A DNA stretch of 37,821 nt from Sulfuricaulis sp. (GTDB lineage Bacteria; Pseudomonadota; Gammaproteobacteria; Acidiferrobacterales; Sulfurifustaceae), in the NCBI GenBank assembly GCA_024654125.1, contig JANLIC010000060.1:1-37821 (forward strand), in the 5' to 3' direction. The notes under the pieces were generated by a model. That model was not told the DNA's origin, ran no database searches, and saw only the letters and a program-made list of their open reading frames with translations. The stretch's first letter is position 1. Every line of letters starts with the position of its first letter. Below are positions 1-10,826 of the stretch, piece by piece. The position numbers and the translations under genes are program-made.

Positions 1-141
1 GCGGGCGCATCCCGTTGCGCGGGTCCCTCGGGCGAAGCTCCGGGGCGCCCCCCGTGTAGCGGGGATGCGAACGGCTACGAATGCCGCCGGCCGCCGACAA
101 GACGACGTGTCGGATTTTCACAGTATTCCGGAGGCGGAGGC

Positions 142-1515
142 GTGATGTCCCTCTCGATACTCTCCGATGTCGTGAAGTGCCCTGTCAAGGGGGTTGACGC
201 CGTTTTTACCGGCGTCAGCCACGACACGCGCACCCTGCTATCCGGGGATCTCTATGTCGCCATCAAGGGCGAGCGCTACGACGGGCACAACTTCCTAGCC
301 GAAGCCATCAATGCCGGCGCGGTGGGAGCGATGCTGTCGCGCGACATGGATACGACGCTCCCTTACGTGCGCGTACCCAACACGCGATTGGGACTCGGCA
401 ATCTAGGCGCGTTTTGGCGCAACCAGTTCGGGTATCCCGTCGTTGCCATCACCGGCAGTAACGGCAAGACCACGGCGAAGGAAATGGTCGGGGCCATATT
501 GGGTGAGGACGGGCCGGGATGTGTGACGCGTGGAAATTTCAACAACGAAATCGGCGTGCCGCTCACGCTGGTGCGCATGCGTGCCAGCGATCATTTCGCC
601 GTGATTGAAATGGGCATGAATCATTTTGGCGAGATCGAGTATCTCTCGCAAATGACACGGCCGACCGTAGCGCTCATTCTCAATGCGGGCGAGGCGCATC
701 TGGCCGGTGTCGGCGGAACGGTCGAGGGTGTGGCGCGTGCCAAGGGCGAGATTTTCACTGGCCTGAGAACCGCCGGAACGGCGGTGCTCAATGCTGATGA
801 CGAATATTTTTCTTTCTGGAAGACACTGGTTGGCAAACGTAAGTGCCTGACCTTCGGGCTGGATCACCGGGCGGATGTGACCGGCGAATACCAACTCACC
901 GATTTCGGCAGTCTGATTCATCTTAAAACCACCACCCAAGGAGACATCGATATGCGCGTACCGCTGTTGGGAAGACACAATGTCTTGAATACCCTCGCCA
1001 GCGCGGGTGCCGCCATCGCCGCCGGTGCTTCGCTCGATCAGGTGAAAACCGGGCTTGAAAAACTCAAGACGGTGTCGGGCCGTCTCGAGGTGAAACCGGG
1101 CATCAGTAACTCCCGCATCATTGATGACACCTATAACGCCAATCCCACTTCGGTCGCGGCGGGTCTGCAGGTTCTCAGGGAATTCTCTGGCGAGCGCGTA
1201 CTGGTGCTGGGTGACATGGGTGAACTTGGGCCTTCTTCCGCCGACATTCATTTCCGTGTCGGCGAGCTGGCCGCACGCATCGGCATTCAGCGGTTGTTTG
1301 CCTTCGGCGAGTTTTCGCGTATTGCCGTGGGCGCCTTCGGCAAGGGCGCGCGCCATTTCGAGAGCCACGAAGCACTGGTCGAAGCCCTCGTGGACTGCCT
1401 GCACGCCGATATGACGGTGCTGATCAAGGGCTCACGTGTGATGCGCATGGAACGGATCGTCGCCGGCATCACGAAAAAAACGCCGGCCTCGGCGCCCACC
1501 GGGGGAGGACGCTAG
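142..1515 (+). CDS. murF: UDP-N-acetylmuramoyl-tripeptide--D-alanyl-D-alanine ligase (start GTG 142 or ATG 145)
   Basis: 457 aa ORF with Mur ligase ATP-binding motif AITGSNGKTTAKEM and DDTYNANPTS; first gene of a dcw-ordered cluster. Confidence 0.96.
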   Translation: MMSLSILSDVVKCPVKGVDAVFTGVSHDTRTLLSGDLYVAIKGERYDGHNFLAEAINAGAVGAMLSRDMDTTLPYVRVPNTRLGLGNLGAFWRNQFGYPVVAITGSNGKTTAKEMVGAILGEDGPGCVTRGNFNNEIGVPLTLVRMRASDHFAVIEMGMNHFGEIEYLSQMTRPTVALILNAGEAHLAGVGGTVEGVARAKGEIFTGLRTAGTAVLNADDEYFSFWKTLVGKRKCLTFGLDHRADVTGEYQLTDFGSLIHLKTTTQGDIDMRVPLLGRHNVLNTLASAGAAIAAGASLDQVKTGLEKLKTVSGRLEVKPGISNSRIIDDTYNANPTSVAAGLQVLREFSGERVLVLGDMGELGPSSADIHFRVGELAARIGIQRLFAFGEFSRIAVGAFGKGARHFESHEALVEALVDCLHADMTVLIKGSRVMRMERIVAGITKKTPASAPTGGGR

Positions 1516-2598
1516 GTGCTCTTTTATCTCTTCGATATGCTGACGCCGGAATTTTCGTTCCTGAACGTATTCCGCTATATCACGCTGCGGGGAATCCTGG
1601 GCGTTCTGACAGCGCTCCTGATCAGCTTCTGGATCGGACCGGCCATGATCCGTCGCCTAGGCGTGCGTCAGATTGGGCAGACCGTGCGCCAGGACGGTCC
1701 CCAAAGTCATCTCGCCAAGGCCGGTACCCCGACCATGGGCGGGGCGCTGATTCTCGTTTCCATTGCCATCTCTACCTTGCTGTGGGCAGACCTTACTAAC
1801 CGTTTTGTGCTGGCGCTGCTGTTCGCCATCGCGTCCTTTGGAGCGATCGGCTGGGTCGATGACTACAAGAAGATCGTCAACAAGGATCCGCGCGGAATCG
1901 GCGCCAAATCCAAATTTTTCTGGCAGACGGTATCCGGACTCGTGCTCGCGTTGTTTCTGTATTACACCGCCAAGAGTCCGGCGGACACTGCACTCATCGT
2001 CCCGTTATTTAAGAACATCGTCGTCGACTTGGGCCCATTTTATATCCTGCTTGCCTATCTGGTCATCGTTGGCAGCAGCAACGCGGTAAACCTCACGGAC
2101 GGATTGGATGGTCTGGCGATCATGCCGACCGTCATGGTGGCGGCGGCGTTGGGCATCTTTGCCTATGTCATGGGGCATCTAAAATTTTCCGCTTACCTCG
2201 GGTTTCCCTACATCGCCGGCGCCGGTGAGGTGTTGATTTTTTGCGGCGCCATTGTCGGCGCCGGACTCGGTTTTCTATGGTTCAACACCTATCCCGCCAT
2301 GGTGTTTATGGGTGACATCGGCGCGCTGGCGCTTGGCGCGGCGATCGGAACGGTCGCGGTTGTGGTGCGACAGGAAATCGTGCTTTTCATCATGGGCGGG
2401 ATTTTCGTGATGGAGACGGTGTCGGTGATGTTGCAGGTGGTGTCGTTCAAGCTCACGGGCAAGCGCATCTTCCGCATGGCGCCGCTGCACCATCATTTTG
2501 AATTGAAGGGCTGGCCCGAGCCGCGCGTGATCGTGCGCTTCTGGATTATCTCCCTGATTCTCGTGTTGATCGGTTTGGCGACATTGAAGATTCGGTAG
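1516..2598 (+). CDS. mraY: phospho-N-acetylmuramoyl-pentapeptide-transferase
   Basis: 360 aa polytopic protein with [23 protein letters not shown] and [15 protein letters not shown] motifs; GTG start directly after the murF stop. Confidence 0.97.
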   Translation: MLFYLFDMLTPEFSFLNVFRYITLRGILGVLTALLISFWIGPAMIRRLGVRQIGQTVRQDGPQSHLAKAGTPTMGGALILVSIAISTLLWADLTNRFVLALLFAIASFGAIGWVDDYKKIVNKDPRGIGAKSKFFWQTVSGLVLALFLYYTAKSPADTALIVPLFKNIVVDLGPFYILLAYLVIVGSSNAVNLTDGLDGLAIMPTVMVAAALGIFAYVMGHLKFSAYLGFPYIAGAGEVLIFCGAIVGAGLGFLWFNTYPAMVFMGDIGALALGAAIGTVAVVVRQEIVLFIMGGIFVMETVSVMLQVVSFKLTGKRIFRMAPLHHHFELKGWPEPRVIVRFWIISLILVLIGLATLKIR

Positions 2599-2632
2599 AA
2601 ATGAAAGCGCGCGCAGCGCGCCTCGGCTCGCC

Positions 2633-2657
2633 CCCTTCTCCCCTTGTGGGAGAAGGG
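2633..2657. repeat. REP-like perfect hairpin (10 bp arms, CTTGT loop) between mraY and murD
   Basis: cccttctccc-cttgt-gggagaaggg. Confidence 0.7.
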
Positions 2658-2711
2658 ATGGGGACGAGGGGAAAGGCAAACGAGATGACATTGGCAATGA
2701 CGAAGACGATG

Positions 2712-4046
2712 ATGGAGACAAAACGTGCGCTGGTGGTGGGCCTCGGCATCACGGGATTTTCCTGTGTGCGCCATCTCATCGCGCGCGGCCATGACGTCAC
2801 CGTGGTCGATACGCGTGAACAACCGCCGAAGCTTGAGGAACTCCGACGCGAGTTTCCGCAAGTGGCGGTGCATACCGGCGGTTTGTCGCCCGCGCTCTTC
2901 GACGATCCCGGCCTACTCGTGATGAGCCCCGGAGTCTCGGTCAAAGAACCGGAAATTGCACGCGTGCTGGAGCACGGCGCGGAAGTGATCGGTGACATCG
3001 AGCTGTTTGCGCGTGAGGCAACCGCGCCGGTCATCGCCGTGACCGGCACCAACGGCAAGAGCACCGTCACCGCGCTGTCCGGAGCGATGTGCCGGCAAGC
3101 GGGCCTCAAGACCGCCGTCGGCGGCAACATCGGCGTTCCGGCGCTGTCATTGCTCACGGGTAGCGAGCCAGATGTCTACGTCCTCGAACTCTCAAGTTTC
3201 CAGCTGGAGACGACGACCAGCCTCAATGCCCGCGCTGCCGCGGTGCTCAACATCACCATGGACCACATGGACCGTTACCGCGATCTGGACGAGTATGCCA
3301 GTGCCAAGGAAAGAATCTTCCGCGGCAACGGCACCATGGTCATTAACGCCGACGATCCCCGCGTTATGCGCCTGCGACAGTCGGGCCGCCGCGTGGTCTG
3401 TTTCGGGCTCGGCCGCCCGCTGGAAGCGCAAGATTACGGTCTCGAAGAAAACCACGGCGAGACCTGGCTCGTGCACGGAAAGCAGCCGCTCATGCCGGCA
3501 CGCGAAGTACCCCTCGCCGGACGGTATAACCTGGCCAACGTGCTTGCCGCCATGGCGCTGGCCGAAACTGCTGGTGTGGCGCCCGCCACAGCTGTCACGG
3601 CCGTGCAGAAATTCAAGGGACTCAAACACCGCACCGAATTTGTCACGGAGCGCGACCGCGTGCGTTGGTACGACGACTCGAAAGGAACGAATGTCGGCGC
3701 CACCGTGGCGGCCCTCGACGGCATGTCCTCGCCGGTGATTCTCATCGCCGGGGGTGACGGGAAAGGTCAGGATTTCAGCGATTTGAAACCGGTTTGTTCC
3801 CGCCGCGCGCGCGCGGTGGTGCTCCTCGGGCGCGACGCGCCGCGCATCGAAGCGGCGCTCGGTAAGACCGTGCCGGTACATCACGTGAAAACCATGCGTG
3901 ACGCCGTGCGCACTGCCAGAGAACTGGCGCAGCCAGGCGACACGGTGCTGCTTTCGCCCGCCTGCGCCAGCTTCGACATGTTCCGCAATTACGAACACCG
4001 CGCGGAAGTTTTCCGTGACGCCGTGAAAGAGGAATTAGCGACATGA
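2712..4046 (+). CDS. murD: UDP-N-acetylmuramoylalanine--D-glutamate ligase (start probably ATG 2709/2712; the 2601 ORF start runs through a palindromic repeat)
   Basis: METKRALVVGLGITGFSC N-terminus, AVTGTNGKSTVTAL, DDSKGTNVGAT; dcw position. Confidence 0.95.
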   Translation: METKRALVVGLGITGFSCVRHLIARGHDVTVVDTREQPPKLEELRREFPQVAVHTGGLSPALFDDPGLLVMSPGVSVKEPEIARVLEHGAEVIGDIELFAREATAPVIAVTGTNGKSTVTALSGAMCRQAGLKTAVGGNIGVPALSLLTGSEPDVYVLELSSFQLETTTSLNARAAAVLNITMDHMDRYRDLDEYASAKERIFRGNGTMVINADDPRVMRLRQSGRRVVCFGLGRPLEAQDYGLEENHGETWLVHGKQPLMPAREVPLAGRYNLANVLAAMALAETAGVAPATAVTAVQKFKGLKHRTEFVTERDRVRWYDDSKGTNVGATVAALDGMSSPVILIAGGDGKGQDFSDLKPVCSRRARAVVLLGRDAPRIEAALGKTVPVHHVKTMRDAVRTARELAQPGDTVLLSPACASFDMFRNYEHRAEVFRDAVKEELAT

Positions 4047-4300
4047 GCCGCGGAGCAGTAGCCCTTTTCCCGAGTGGGGGTGCGAGCGCGAGCAGGGAGC
4101 CGGGGCCCCGCGCGGCGCGCGGGGATGCGACCGTCGCGAGTCGCTCGCGGCCACCGGGAAGAACTTCATTCGGTGCGGCGAGATTGATGTGGCTTGAGGC
4201 GGGTATGCATGAGGGCACGCCGGTGGCGACCGGCGAATTGGCGCAGGTCGCCGACGGCATGGGGCGTAAGTTTGGTTCAATCTCACGGAGGCGACCATGA
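4043..4300 (+). other. 85-codon spacer ORF between murD and ftsW, joined to both by ATGA overlaps; contains the GPRAARGDATVAS-coding repeat
   Basis: ATG 4043 overlaps the murD stop and TGA 4298-4300 overlaps the ftsW ATG at 4297; shares a coding segment with 5460-5576. Confidence 0.45.
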
Positions 4301-5463
4301 GCGCCATCATCATGCCGGGTGTCTTGCGTTCGGCCGGTAAAACGCGTCCGGTGTGGGATCAGTGGCTGCTGGGCAGCACCTTTGTTCTATTGGCTGTTGG
4401 CATGATCATGGTTTATTCCTCGTCCATTGCTTATGCCGACCGCGAGATGGGCCACGATGCCTATTTTCTCGCCCGCCATGCCGGCTACACGGTGCTCGGC
4501 CTGGTGTTGATGGCCTTCACCATGCGCACACGCGTGCGCTGGTGGCAAAAACTTGGGCCGTATCTGTTGCTGATCGGTGTCGTCTCGTTGTTCTTGGTTT
4601 TGATTCCGGGCATCGGCGCCACCGTCAATGGCAGTTCGCGCTGGATCCGGCTCGGTATCGTTAACCTGCAGCCCTCGGAGTTCATGAAACTCTTCACGGT
4701 GGTGTATGTCGCCGGTTACCTGGTGCGCAAGCAGGAGACGCTCAGGAATTTCACCCAGGGCATTGTCATGGTCAGTCTGGTGGTGGCGATTATCGGAGCC
4801 CTGCTGTTGATGGAACCCGACATGGGTTCGATGGTGGTGATTGCTGTCACCGTGTTCGCCATGCTGTTTCTCGGCGGGGTGCGCTTCTGGCACTTCTTAA
4901 CGGTACTCAGCGTCGGGATCGGCGGCATGGTGTTGCTCACGATCGTCTCGCCGTATCGCATGGCGCGAGCGACCAGTTTTATGAATCCCTTCGCCGACCC
5001 CTACAACACCGGTTTTCAGCTGGTTCAGGCGCTGATCGCCTTCGGTCGCGGCGAATGGTTGGGGGCCGGCCTCGGGGCGAGCGTGCAAAAGCTATTTTAT
5101 CTCCCGGCGGCTCACACCGATTTCGTATTCGCGGTGCTCGCCGAGGAACTGGGACTTGTCGCCGTGCTCGGGATCATGGCGTTGTTCGGCATCATTATCG
5201 TGCGCGCCTTCGTCATCGCGCGTCAGGCCGAGGCTGTTGGCCAGATTTACAGCGCGCGCCTGGCGCAGGGCATCGGCCTGCTGCTCGGCAGCCAGGCAAT
5301 GATCAACATGGGTGTGAACATGGGTCTGTTACCCACCAAGGGACTGACATTGCCATTCGTGAGTTACGGCGGGTCCAGCCTGCTGGCGAGCTGCATTGCC
5401 ATGGGTCTGCTGCTCTTGATCGGGCGCGAAGTGCGTAACGGTGAATGGAGGGGGGCGGCATGA
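4297..5463 (+). CDS. ftsW: SEDS-family peptidoglycan polymerase FtsW
   Basis: 388 aa polytopic protein; NGSSRWIRLG, LQPSEFMK, AHTDFVFAVLAEELG, LPFVSYGGSSLL. Confidence 0.96.
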   Translation: MSAIIMPGVLRSAGKTRPVWDQWLLGSTFVLLAVGMIMVYSSSIAYADREMGHDAYFLARHAGYTVLGLVLMAFTMRTRVRWWQKLGPYLLLIGVVSLFLVLIPGIGATVNGSSRWIRLGIVNLQPSEFMKLFTVVYVAGYLVRKQETLRNFTQGIVMVSLVVAIIGALLLMEPDMGSMVVIAVTVFAMLFLGGVRFWHFLTVLSVGIGGMVLLTIVSPYRMARATSFMNPFADPYNTGFQLVQALIAFGRGEWLGAGLGASVQKLFYLPAAHTDFVFAVLAEELGLVAVLGIMALFGIIIVRAFVIARQAEAVGQIYSARLAQGIGLLLGSQAMINMGVNMGLLPTKGLTLPFVSYGGSSLLASCIAMGLLLLIGREVRNGEWRGAA

Positions 5464-5576
5464 GCAGGGTGCAGGGGCCACGCGCGCCGCGCGGGGATGC
5501 GACCGTGGCGAGCGCCGCCAGACGCCGACAACGCGGTGTACAGAGCAGTTCCGAAACTATCGGAGGCGGAGGATGA
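5460..5576 (+). other. 38-codon spacer ORF between ftsW and murG, joined to both by ATGA overlaps ([38 protein letters not shown])
   Basis: Direct translation from ATG 5460; TGA 5574-5576 overlaps the murG ATG at 5573. Confidence 0.45.
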
Positions 5577-6658
5577 GCTGCGTGCTGATCATGGCGGGCG
5601 GAACCGGCGGTCACGTTTTTCCGGGACTGGCCGTGGCGCGCCGGTTGCTGGAGAAGCGCGTACAGGTCGTGTGGCTGGGCACACGCCGGGGGCTGGAGGC
5701 GCATGCGGTGCCGGCCTCGGGACTCGCCATCGACATGGAATGGTTGACGATCCAGGGAGTGCGCCGCCAGGGTTTGCTGCGCTGGTGGTTGTTTCCGTTC
5801 ACGCTTCTGTATTCCATGGCGCAGGCCTTGCGCGTACTGCGCCGGCGCAAACCCGACGCCGTGCTGTCGCTCGGCGGCTTTGTCGCAGGACCCGGTGGAT
5901 TGATGGCGTCCTTGCTGGGAATGCCACTGGTAATCCACGAGGCGAATGCGATACCCGGAATGACCAACAAATGGCTGGCGCCGCTCGCCGACCGGGTGTT
6001 GAGCGGGTTCCCCAACGTCTTCGGCCGGCATGTCGTGGCGCGCCCCGTGGGTAACCCGGTGCGTGACGAGATCGCCGCCATTGCACCGCCGGAAGAGCGG
6101 CTGGTATCTCGCCGCGGAACCCTCCGTTTACTCATCGTCGGCGGCAGTCAGGGTGCCAAAATCTTCAATGAAATTGTCCCCGAGTCGGTGCAGGAATTGC
6201 CCGCTTACGTCCAGCTGGAAATCTGGCATCAATGCGGACGTCATCAAACGGAATCGGTGCAACGTGCTTACGGTGACGTGCCAGCCAAAGTGACAGAGTT
6301 CATCGACGACATGGCGCAGGCCTACGCTTGGGCGGACGTGGTGCTGTGCCGCGCCGGGGCCATGACGATAGCTGAAATTGCCGCCTCCGGTTCCGCGGCC
6401 ATACTGGTTCCCTACCTCTACGCCGTGGACGATCACCAGACTCTGAACGCACAGTTTCTGACCGAGCGCGACGCGGCGGTGCTGGTGCCGCCCGCGGAAT
6501 TCAACCGCGCGCGCGTCCGGGAGTTGCTCAGCGGTTTTGCCGGCAACCGCGAGCTGCTGCTCAAGCTGGCGCGCGCTGCACGCCATCTGGCGGTGACGGA
6601 CGCTGCCGAGACCGTAGCGAATATTTGCTTAGAGTTGGCAGAGGCGCACCATGCGTGA
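5573..6658 (+). CDS. murG: UDP-N-acetylglucosamine--N-acetylmuramyl-(pentapeptide) pyrophosphoryl-undecaprenol GlcNAc transferase
   Basis: [51 protein letters not shown]; the ORF-track start at 5441 is too long. Confidence 0.96.
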   Translation: MSCVLIMAGGTGGHVFPGLAVARRLLEKRVQVVWLGTRRGLEAHAVPASGLAIDMEWLTIQGVRRQGLLRWWLFPFTLLYSMAQALRVLRRRKPDAVLSLGGFVAGPGGLMASLLGMPLVIHEANAIPGMTNKWLAPLADRVLSGFPNVFGRHVVARPVGNPVRDEIAAIAPPEERLVSRRGTLRLLIVGGSQGAKIFNEIVPESVQELPAYVQLEIWHQCGRHQTESVQRAYGDVPAKVTEFIDDMAQAYAWADVVLCRAGAMTIAEIAASGSAAILVPYLYAVDDHQTLNAQFLTERDAAVLVPPAEFNRARVRELLSGFAGNRELLLKLARAARHLAVTDAAETVANICLELAEAHHA

Positions 6659-8054
6659 CCGTGTGAAACGCGTGCATTTTGTCGGCATCGGCGGCGTCGG
6701 CATGTGCGGCATCGCCGAGGTGCTGCACAATCTCCAGTTCGAGGTGTCCGGATCGGACGTGCGCGAGTCTCCCAACACCCGTCATCTGGCTTCCCTCGGC
6801 GTCAAGGTCGCCATCGGTCACGATCCGCAACTGGTCAAGGCGGTGGATGTGGTGGTGATGTCATCCGCCGTGGACGAAGCAAATTCGGAAGTGCGCGCGG
6901 CGCGCCAGTCCAAGATACCGGTGATTCCGCGTGCCGAGATGCTGGGTGAGCTGATGCGCCTGCAACGCGGGATCGCCATTGCCGGCACCCACGGCAAAAC
7001 CACGACCACCAGCCTGGTGGCCAGTTGCCTGGCCGAGGGCGGGCTCGACCCGACCTTCGTGATCGGCGGGCGGCTCAACAGCGCCGGTACGCACGCACGA
7101 CTCGGCCGCGGGCAGTACCTGGTCGCGGAAGCCGATGAAAGCGACGCCTCGTTTCTGCATCTGTCTCCCTTCATGGCGGTGGTGACCAATATCGATGCCG
7201 ATCACATGGCCACCTACGGCGGTGATTTTGGGCGGCTCAAGCAGGCCTTCGTCGATTTTTTGCAGCAGCTGCCGTTCTACGGCCTGGCCGTTCTGTGTCT
7301 CGAAGATCCGGTGGTGCGCGAGATTATCCCGCAAGTGCATCGTCCGGTACTGACTTATGGCATCGCATCCCCGGCCGATCTGCGCGCCGTGAATATCCGC
7401 CAGCAAGAAACCCGGATGCATTTCACCGTCGAACTGCGCGGACAGAAAAACTGGCTTACCGTCGAGCTCAACCTGCCGGGACAGCACAACGTGCTGAATG
7501 CGCTTGCGGCCATCGCCATCGCCCACGAGCTGGGCGTAAAAGAATCGTCCATCTCTAGTGCACTTGCCGGCTTTGGCGGCATCGCACGGCGCTTCCAGAT
7601 CAATGGGCGCCTCTCACGCAACGGCGGAGACGTGATCCTGGTAGACGATTACGCGCATCATCCGCGCGAAATTGCCGCGACCATTGCGGCGGTGCGTGCC
7701 AGTTGGCCGCCGCGCCGGCTGGTTGTCGTGTTCCAGCCGCATCGCTATACGCGCACGCATGACTTGCTGGACGACTTCAGCTTGGTGCTGGCCGAGATCG
7801 ATGCGCTCATCGTTACCGAGGTCTATGCCGCGGGCGAGCCGCCCATCAGCGGGGCGGACGGCCGCGCGCTATGCCGCGCGATCCACGCGCGCGGCAAGAC
7901 CGAACCGATTTTTTTGGAAGAGGTGAGCGCACTCCCGCAGGCCCTGGACGACGTGCTGCAGGGCAACGATGTGCTGCTGACCTTGGGGGCGGGCTCGATC
8001 GGCAATGTCGCTGCCGCGCTTCCACGGTCGCTGGCACAGAGGAGAACCGGATGA
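6651..8054 (+). CDS. murC: UDP-N-acetylmuramate--L-alanine ligase
   Basis: [42 protein letters not shown]. Confidence 0.97.
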   Translation: MRDRVKRVHFVGIGGVGMCGIAEVLHNLQFEVSGSDVRESPNTRHLASLGVKVAIGHDPQLVKAVDVVVMSSAVDEANSEVRAARQSKIPVIPRAEMLGELMRLQRGIAIAGTHGKTTTTSLVASCLAEGGLDPTFVIGGRLNSAGTHARLGRGQYLVAEADESDASFLHLSPFMAVVTNIDADHMATYGGDFGRLKQAFVDFLQQLPFYGLAVLCLEDPVVREIIPQVHRPVLTYGIASPADLRAVNIRQQETRMHFTVELRGQKNWLTVELNLPGQHNVLNALAAIAIAHELGVKESSISSALAGFGGIARRFQINGRLSRNGGDVILVDDYAHHPREIAATIAAVRASWPPRRLVVVFQPHRYTRTHDLLDDFSLVLAEIDALIVTEVYAAGEPPISGADGRALCRAIHARGKTEPIFLEEVSALPQALDDVLQGNDVLLTLGAGSIGNVAAALPRSLAQRRTG

Positions 8055-8950
8055 TGTCGGCCAAATCCAACACAAACCTGCGCGGCCAGCTGCTCGTTAA
8101 CGAGCCGATGTCGCGCCATACCAGCTGGCGCGTTGGCGGACCGGCGGACCGGCTTTACATTCCGGCGGATCTCGACGATCTCGCAATTTTTCTTGCCACG
8201 CTGCCGTCTCAGGAACCGGTGCACTGGGTCGGACTGGGAAGCAACCTGCTGGTGCGCGAAGGAGGCGTGCGCGGAGCGGTCATTGTCACCAGCGGCGCCT
8301 TGAGCGGACTGAGTATCCTGGATACCGGTATGGTGCGTGCCGAGGCCGGCGTGCCCAGCGCCAAGGTGGCGCGATTCTGTGCCGAGCGAGAATTGGTGGG
8401 CGCGGAATTTCTCGCCGGCATTCCCGGCACGGTCGGCGGGGCGCTGGCCATGAACGCCGGCGCCTTCGGAGGCGAAACCTGGAAGATCGTAGAGGCGGTA
8501 GAAACCATCGATCATCATGGCGAACGTCGGACGCGTCGTCCCGGGGATTACAAAGTCGATTACCGCCACGTCGCCGGGCCCGTGGGTGAATGGTTCGTGG
8601 CCGCGCATTTCCGACTCGCGCCGGGGGATACCGCGAATGGCAAAACACTTATCAAGACCTTGCTCGCGAAGCGCAGTGCCACGCAGCCGACACAGCTGCC
8701 GAATGCCGGATCGGTTTTCAAAAATCCACCCGGAGATCACGCGGCACGCCTGATCGAAGCCAGCGGACTGAAGGGAATCTGCGAGGGCAAGGCCTGCGTT
8801 TCCAATCTACACGCGAATTTCATCGTCAACCAGGGCGGCGCGACGGCGGCCGATATCGAACGATTGATTTCCAGGATTCAGGCCACGGTGGAAAACCTGC
8901 ATGGCATCACGTTGGAACCCGAGGTGCGGGTGATCGGTGAAAGGGCTTAG
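8051..8950 (+). CDS. murB: UDP-N-acetylenolpyruvoylglucosamine reductase
   Basis: [54 protein letters not shown] overlap with murC. Confidence 0.96.
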   Translation: MMSAKSNTNLRGQLLVNEPMSRHTSWRVGGPADRLYIPADLDDLAIFLATLPSQEPVHWVGLGSNLLVREGGVRGAVIVTSGALSGLSILDTGMVRAEAGVPSAKVARFCAERELVGAEFLAGIPGTVGGALAMNAGAFGGETWKIVEAVETIDHHGERRTRRPGDYKVDYRHVAGPVGEWFVAAHFRLAPGDTANGKTLIKTLLAKRSATQPTQLPNAGSVFKNPPGDHAARLIEASGLKGICEGKACVSNLHANFIVNQGGATAADIERLISRIQATVENLHGITLEPEVRVIGERA

Positions 8951-8960
8951 TAATAATTTG

Positions 8961-9094
8961 GAACGCAAATGAACGCAGATAAACAGCATGCGCAGATAAA
9001 TGCAGATTTTTCAGAGAAAAATCTTGGCGTGATTCTAGGAAAGATTTTTATTTTTCCATCTATCTGCGTTCATCCATTTTTTCATCTGCATTCA
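8961..9094. repeat. Palindromic intergenic repeat (GAACGCAGATA ... TATCTGCGTTC) between murB and ddl
   Basis: GAACGCAGATA at 8971-8981 and its exact reverse complement TATCTGCGTTC at 9061-9071, with further degenerate copies of GCAGATA/ATCTGC around both arms. Confidence 0.7.
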
Positions 9095-9119
9095 CCCGCG
9101 GTTAAAGGTTTTTATTTTT

Positions 9120-10037
9120 ATGGCTAGGAACTTTGGCAAGGTGGCGGTGCTGATGGGCGGTCCTTCCGCGGAGCGCGAGGTTTCGCTCAAGAGCGGTAGC
9201 GCGGTGCTCGCCGCGCTGAAGCGCCAGGGCGTGGACGCGCACGGCGTAGATGCCGACAAGTCAACTTTGCGATGGCTGGAGGACGGAAAATTCGAGCGGG
9301 CATTAATCATGTTGCACGGACGCTGGGGGGAGGACGGCGTAATCCAGGGCGCGCTGGAGGTTCTGGATATTCCGTATACCGGCAGCGATGTGCTCGGTTC
9401 GGCGCTCGGCATGGACAAGCTGAAAAGCAAAGATCTCTGGTCGGCCGTCGGTATACCGACGCCGGCGCACGCCGTCCTCGAATCTGGTACCGATTTCGAC
9501 AAGGTCGCGGAAAAACTTGGCCTACCCGTATTCGTGAAGCCGGTTCGCGAGGGTTCGAGTCTTGGCGTGAGCAAGGCTAAAACAGTGGCCGAACTCAAGG
9601 CGGCCTGGAAGAGTGCGGCCAAATATGACGATCAGGTGATTGCCGAACGCTTGATCGATGGCGCGGAGATCACCTGCGGGATTCTTGGCGATCAGGCGCT
9701 GCCCCTGATCAGGATCGAAACCGATCGTGAATTCTATGACTACGAGGCGAAATATCTTCTCGACACGACACGCTATCTCTGTCCCTCTGGTCTGTCCGCG
9801 GAGCGGGAAACTGAAATCCAGGCGCTGGCGCTGCGGGCGTTCGACGTGCTCGGGTGCCGCGGATGGGGTCGGGTGGATTTCATGTGTGACCAGCGTGAAC
9901 AGGCCTACGTGCTCGAGGTGAACACCGTCCCGGGTATGACGGATCACAGTCTCGTGCCCAAGGCCGCGAAGCAGGCGGGGATAAATTTCGACGAACTGGT
10001 GTTGCGCATTCTGGAGACGGCGGATGTCACTCGCTAA
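9120..10037 (+). CDS. ddl: D-alanine--D-alanine ligase
   Basis: [52 protein letters not shown]. Confidence 0.96.
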   Translation: MARNFGKVAVLMGGPSAEREVSLKSGSAVLAALKRQGVDAHGVDADKSTLRWLEDGKFERALIMLHGRWGEDGVIQGALEVLDIPYTGSDVLGSALGMDKLKSKDLWSAVGIPTPAHAVLESGTDFDKVAEKLGLPVFVKPVREGSSLGVSKAKTVAELKAAWKSAAKYDDQVIAERLIDGAEITCGILGDQALPLIRIETDREFYDYEAKYLLDTTRYLCPSGLSAERETEIQALALRAFDVLGCRGWGRVDFMCDQREQAYVLEVNTVPGMTDHSLVPKAAKQAGINFDELVLRILETADVTR

Positions 10038-10824
10038 GGCTGACGAAGGCATGGGCCTGCACAAGGCGGCAGTGATCTTGCTCTCGCTGCTGTCGGTTCT
10101 GCTGGTGTTGGCCTTCGGCGCCGATTGGTTGCTGCGTACCGATCATTTTCCGGTGCGGCATGTGCGTTTCGAGGGCGTATTCAAGCAAGTGACGCAAAAG
10201 GAACTGGAAATTGCCGTGGTCGATGTCGTGCGAGGAAATTTTTTCCTGCTCAATCTCGAGGCGGTGAAGGCGCGCGTGGAATCGCTTCCCTGGGTTTATC
10301 AGGCCGCGGTACGCCGCCAGTGGCCGCAGGACGTGCATGTACGTTTCACGGAGCAGCAACTGGCGGCGCGCTGGGGTGACGGTGCCTTTCTCAACCAGGC
10401 CGGCGACGTCGTGCGCGTGACACTGAAGGAACCGACAGCCGCGTATTCTCAATTGCAGGGTCCCGAGGGCACCGGGCCGCAGGTGCTCGAGTATTACAGG
10501 AAGCTCGGCCAGATCCTGGCCGTGGTGGGATTGAAACTGGAAAACATCACATTAACGCCACGCCGCGTCTGGCGGCTCGAACTCGCCGATGGAATGGTCA
10601 TCGTGCTGGACCGGGACCAGCCCGAATACAAACTGGAGCGTTTTGCGCGTGTCTATGCGCAAACGCTCAGGCATCAGGCAGGTGGAATTGCCCAGGCGGA
10701 TCTGCGGTATGCCAATGGTTTTGCCGTACAGCCAACCGCTGCCCGATCAGCCGGTCATCAGGACGCGCCGGGGCGTGCGGACACCATCGAAACAGGACGG
10801 ACAGGAGCGGCCAACAAGGGGTAA
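10024..10824 (+). CDS. ftsQ: Cell division protein FtsQ
   Basis: Single N-terminal TM followed by a POTRA-like segment ([21 protein letters not shown]) and [14 protein letters not shown]; located between ddl and ftsA. Confidence 0.92.
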   Translation: MSLAKADEGMGLHKAAVILLSLLSVLLVLAFGADWLLRTDHFPVRHVRFEGVFKQVTQKELEIAVVDVVRGNFFLLNLEAVKARVESLPWVYQAAVRRQWPQDVHVRFTEQQLAARWGDGAFLNQAGDVVRVTLKEPTAAYSQLQGPEGTGPQVLEYYRKLGQILAVVGLKLENITLTPRRVWRLELADGMVIVLDRDQPEYKLERFARVYAQTLRHQAGGIAQADLRYANGFAVQPTAARSAGHQDAPGRADTIETGRTGAANKG

Positions 10825-10826
10825 TT

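Noticed and set aside
2-145. Open frame 2 ending in TGA 143-145 as the C-terminus of murE
   Set aside because: The frame is open but its translation (RAHPVARVPRAKLRGAPRVAGMRTATNAAGRRQDDVSDFHSIPEAEA) does not look like a MurE C-terminus and overlaps the putative repeat; upstream sequence is needed
403-1404. 333 aa minus-strand ORF antisense to murF
   Set aside because: Shadow ORF of murF caused by codon bias; no recognisable domain
4061-4260. Remnant of a division gene between murD and ftsW
   Set aside because: No homology to any division protein is recognisable; the region is better explained as a repeat-derived spacer
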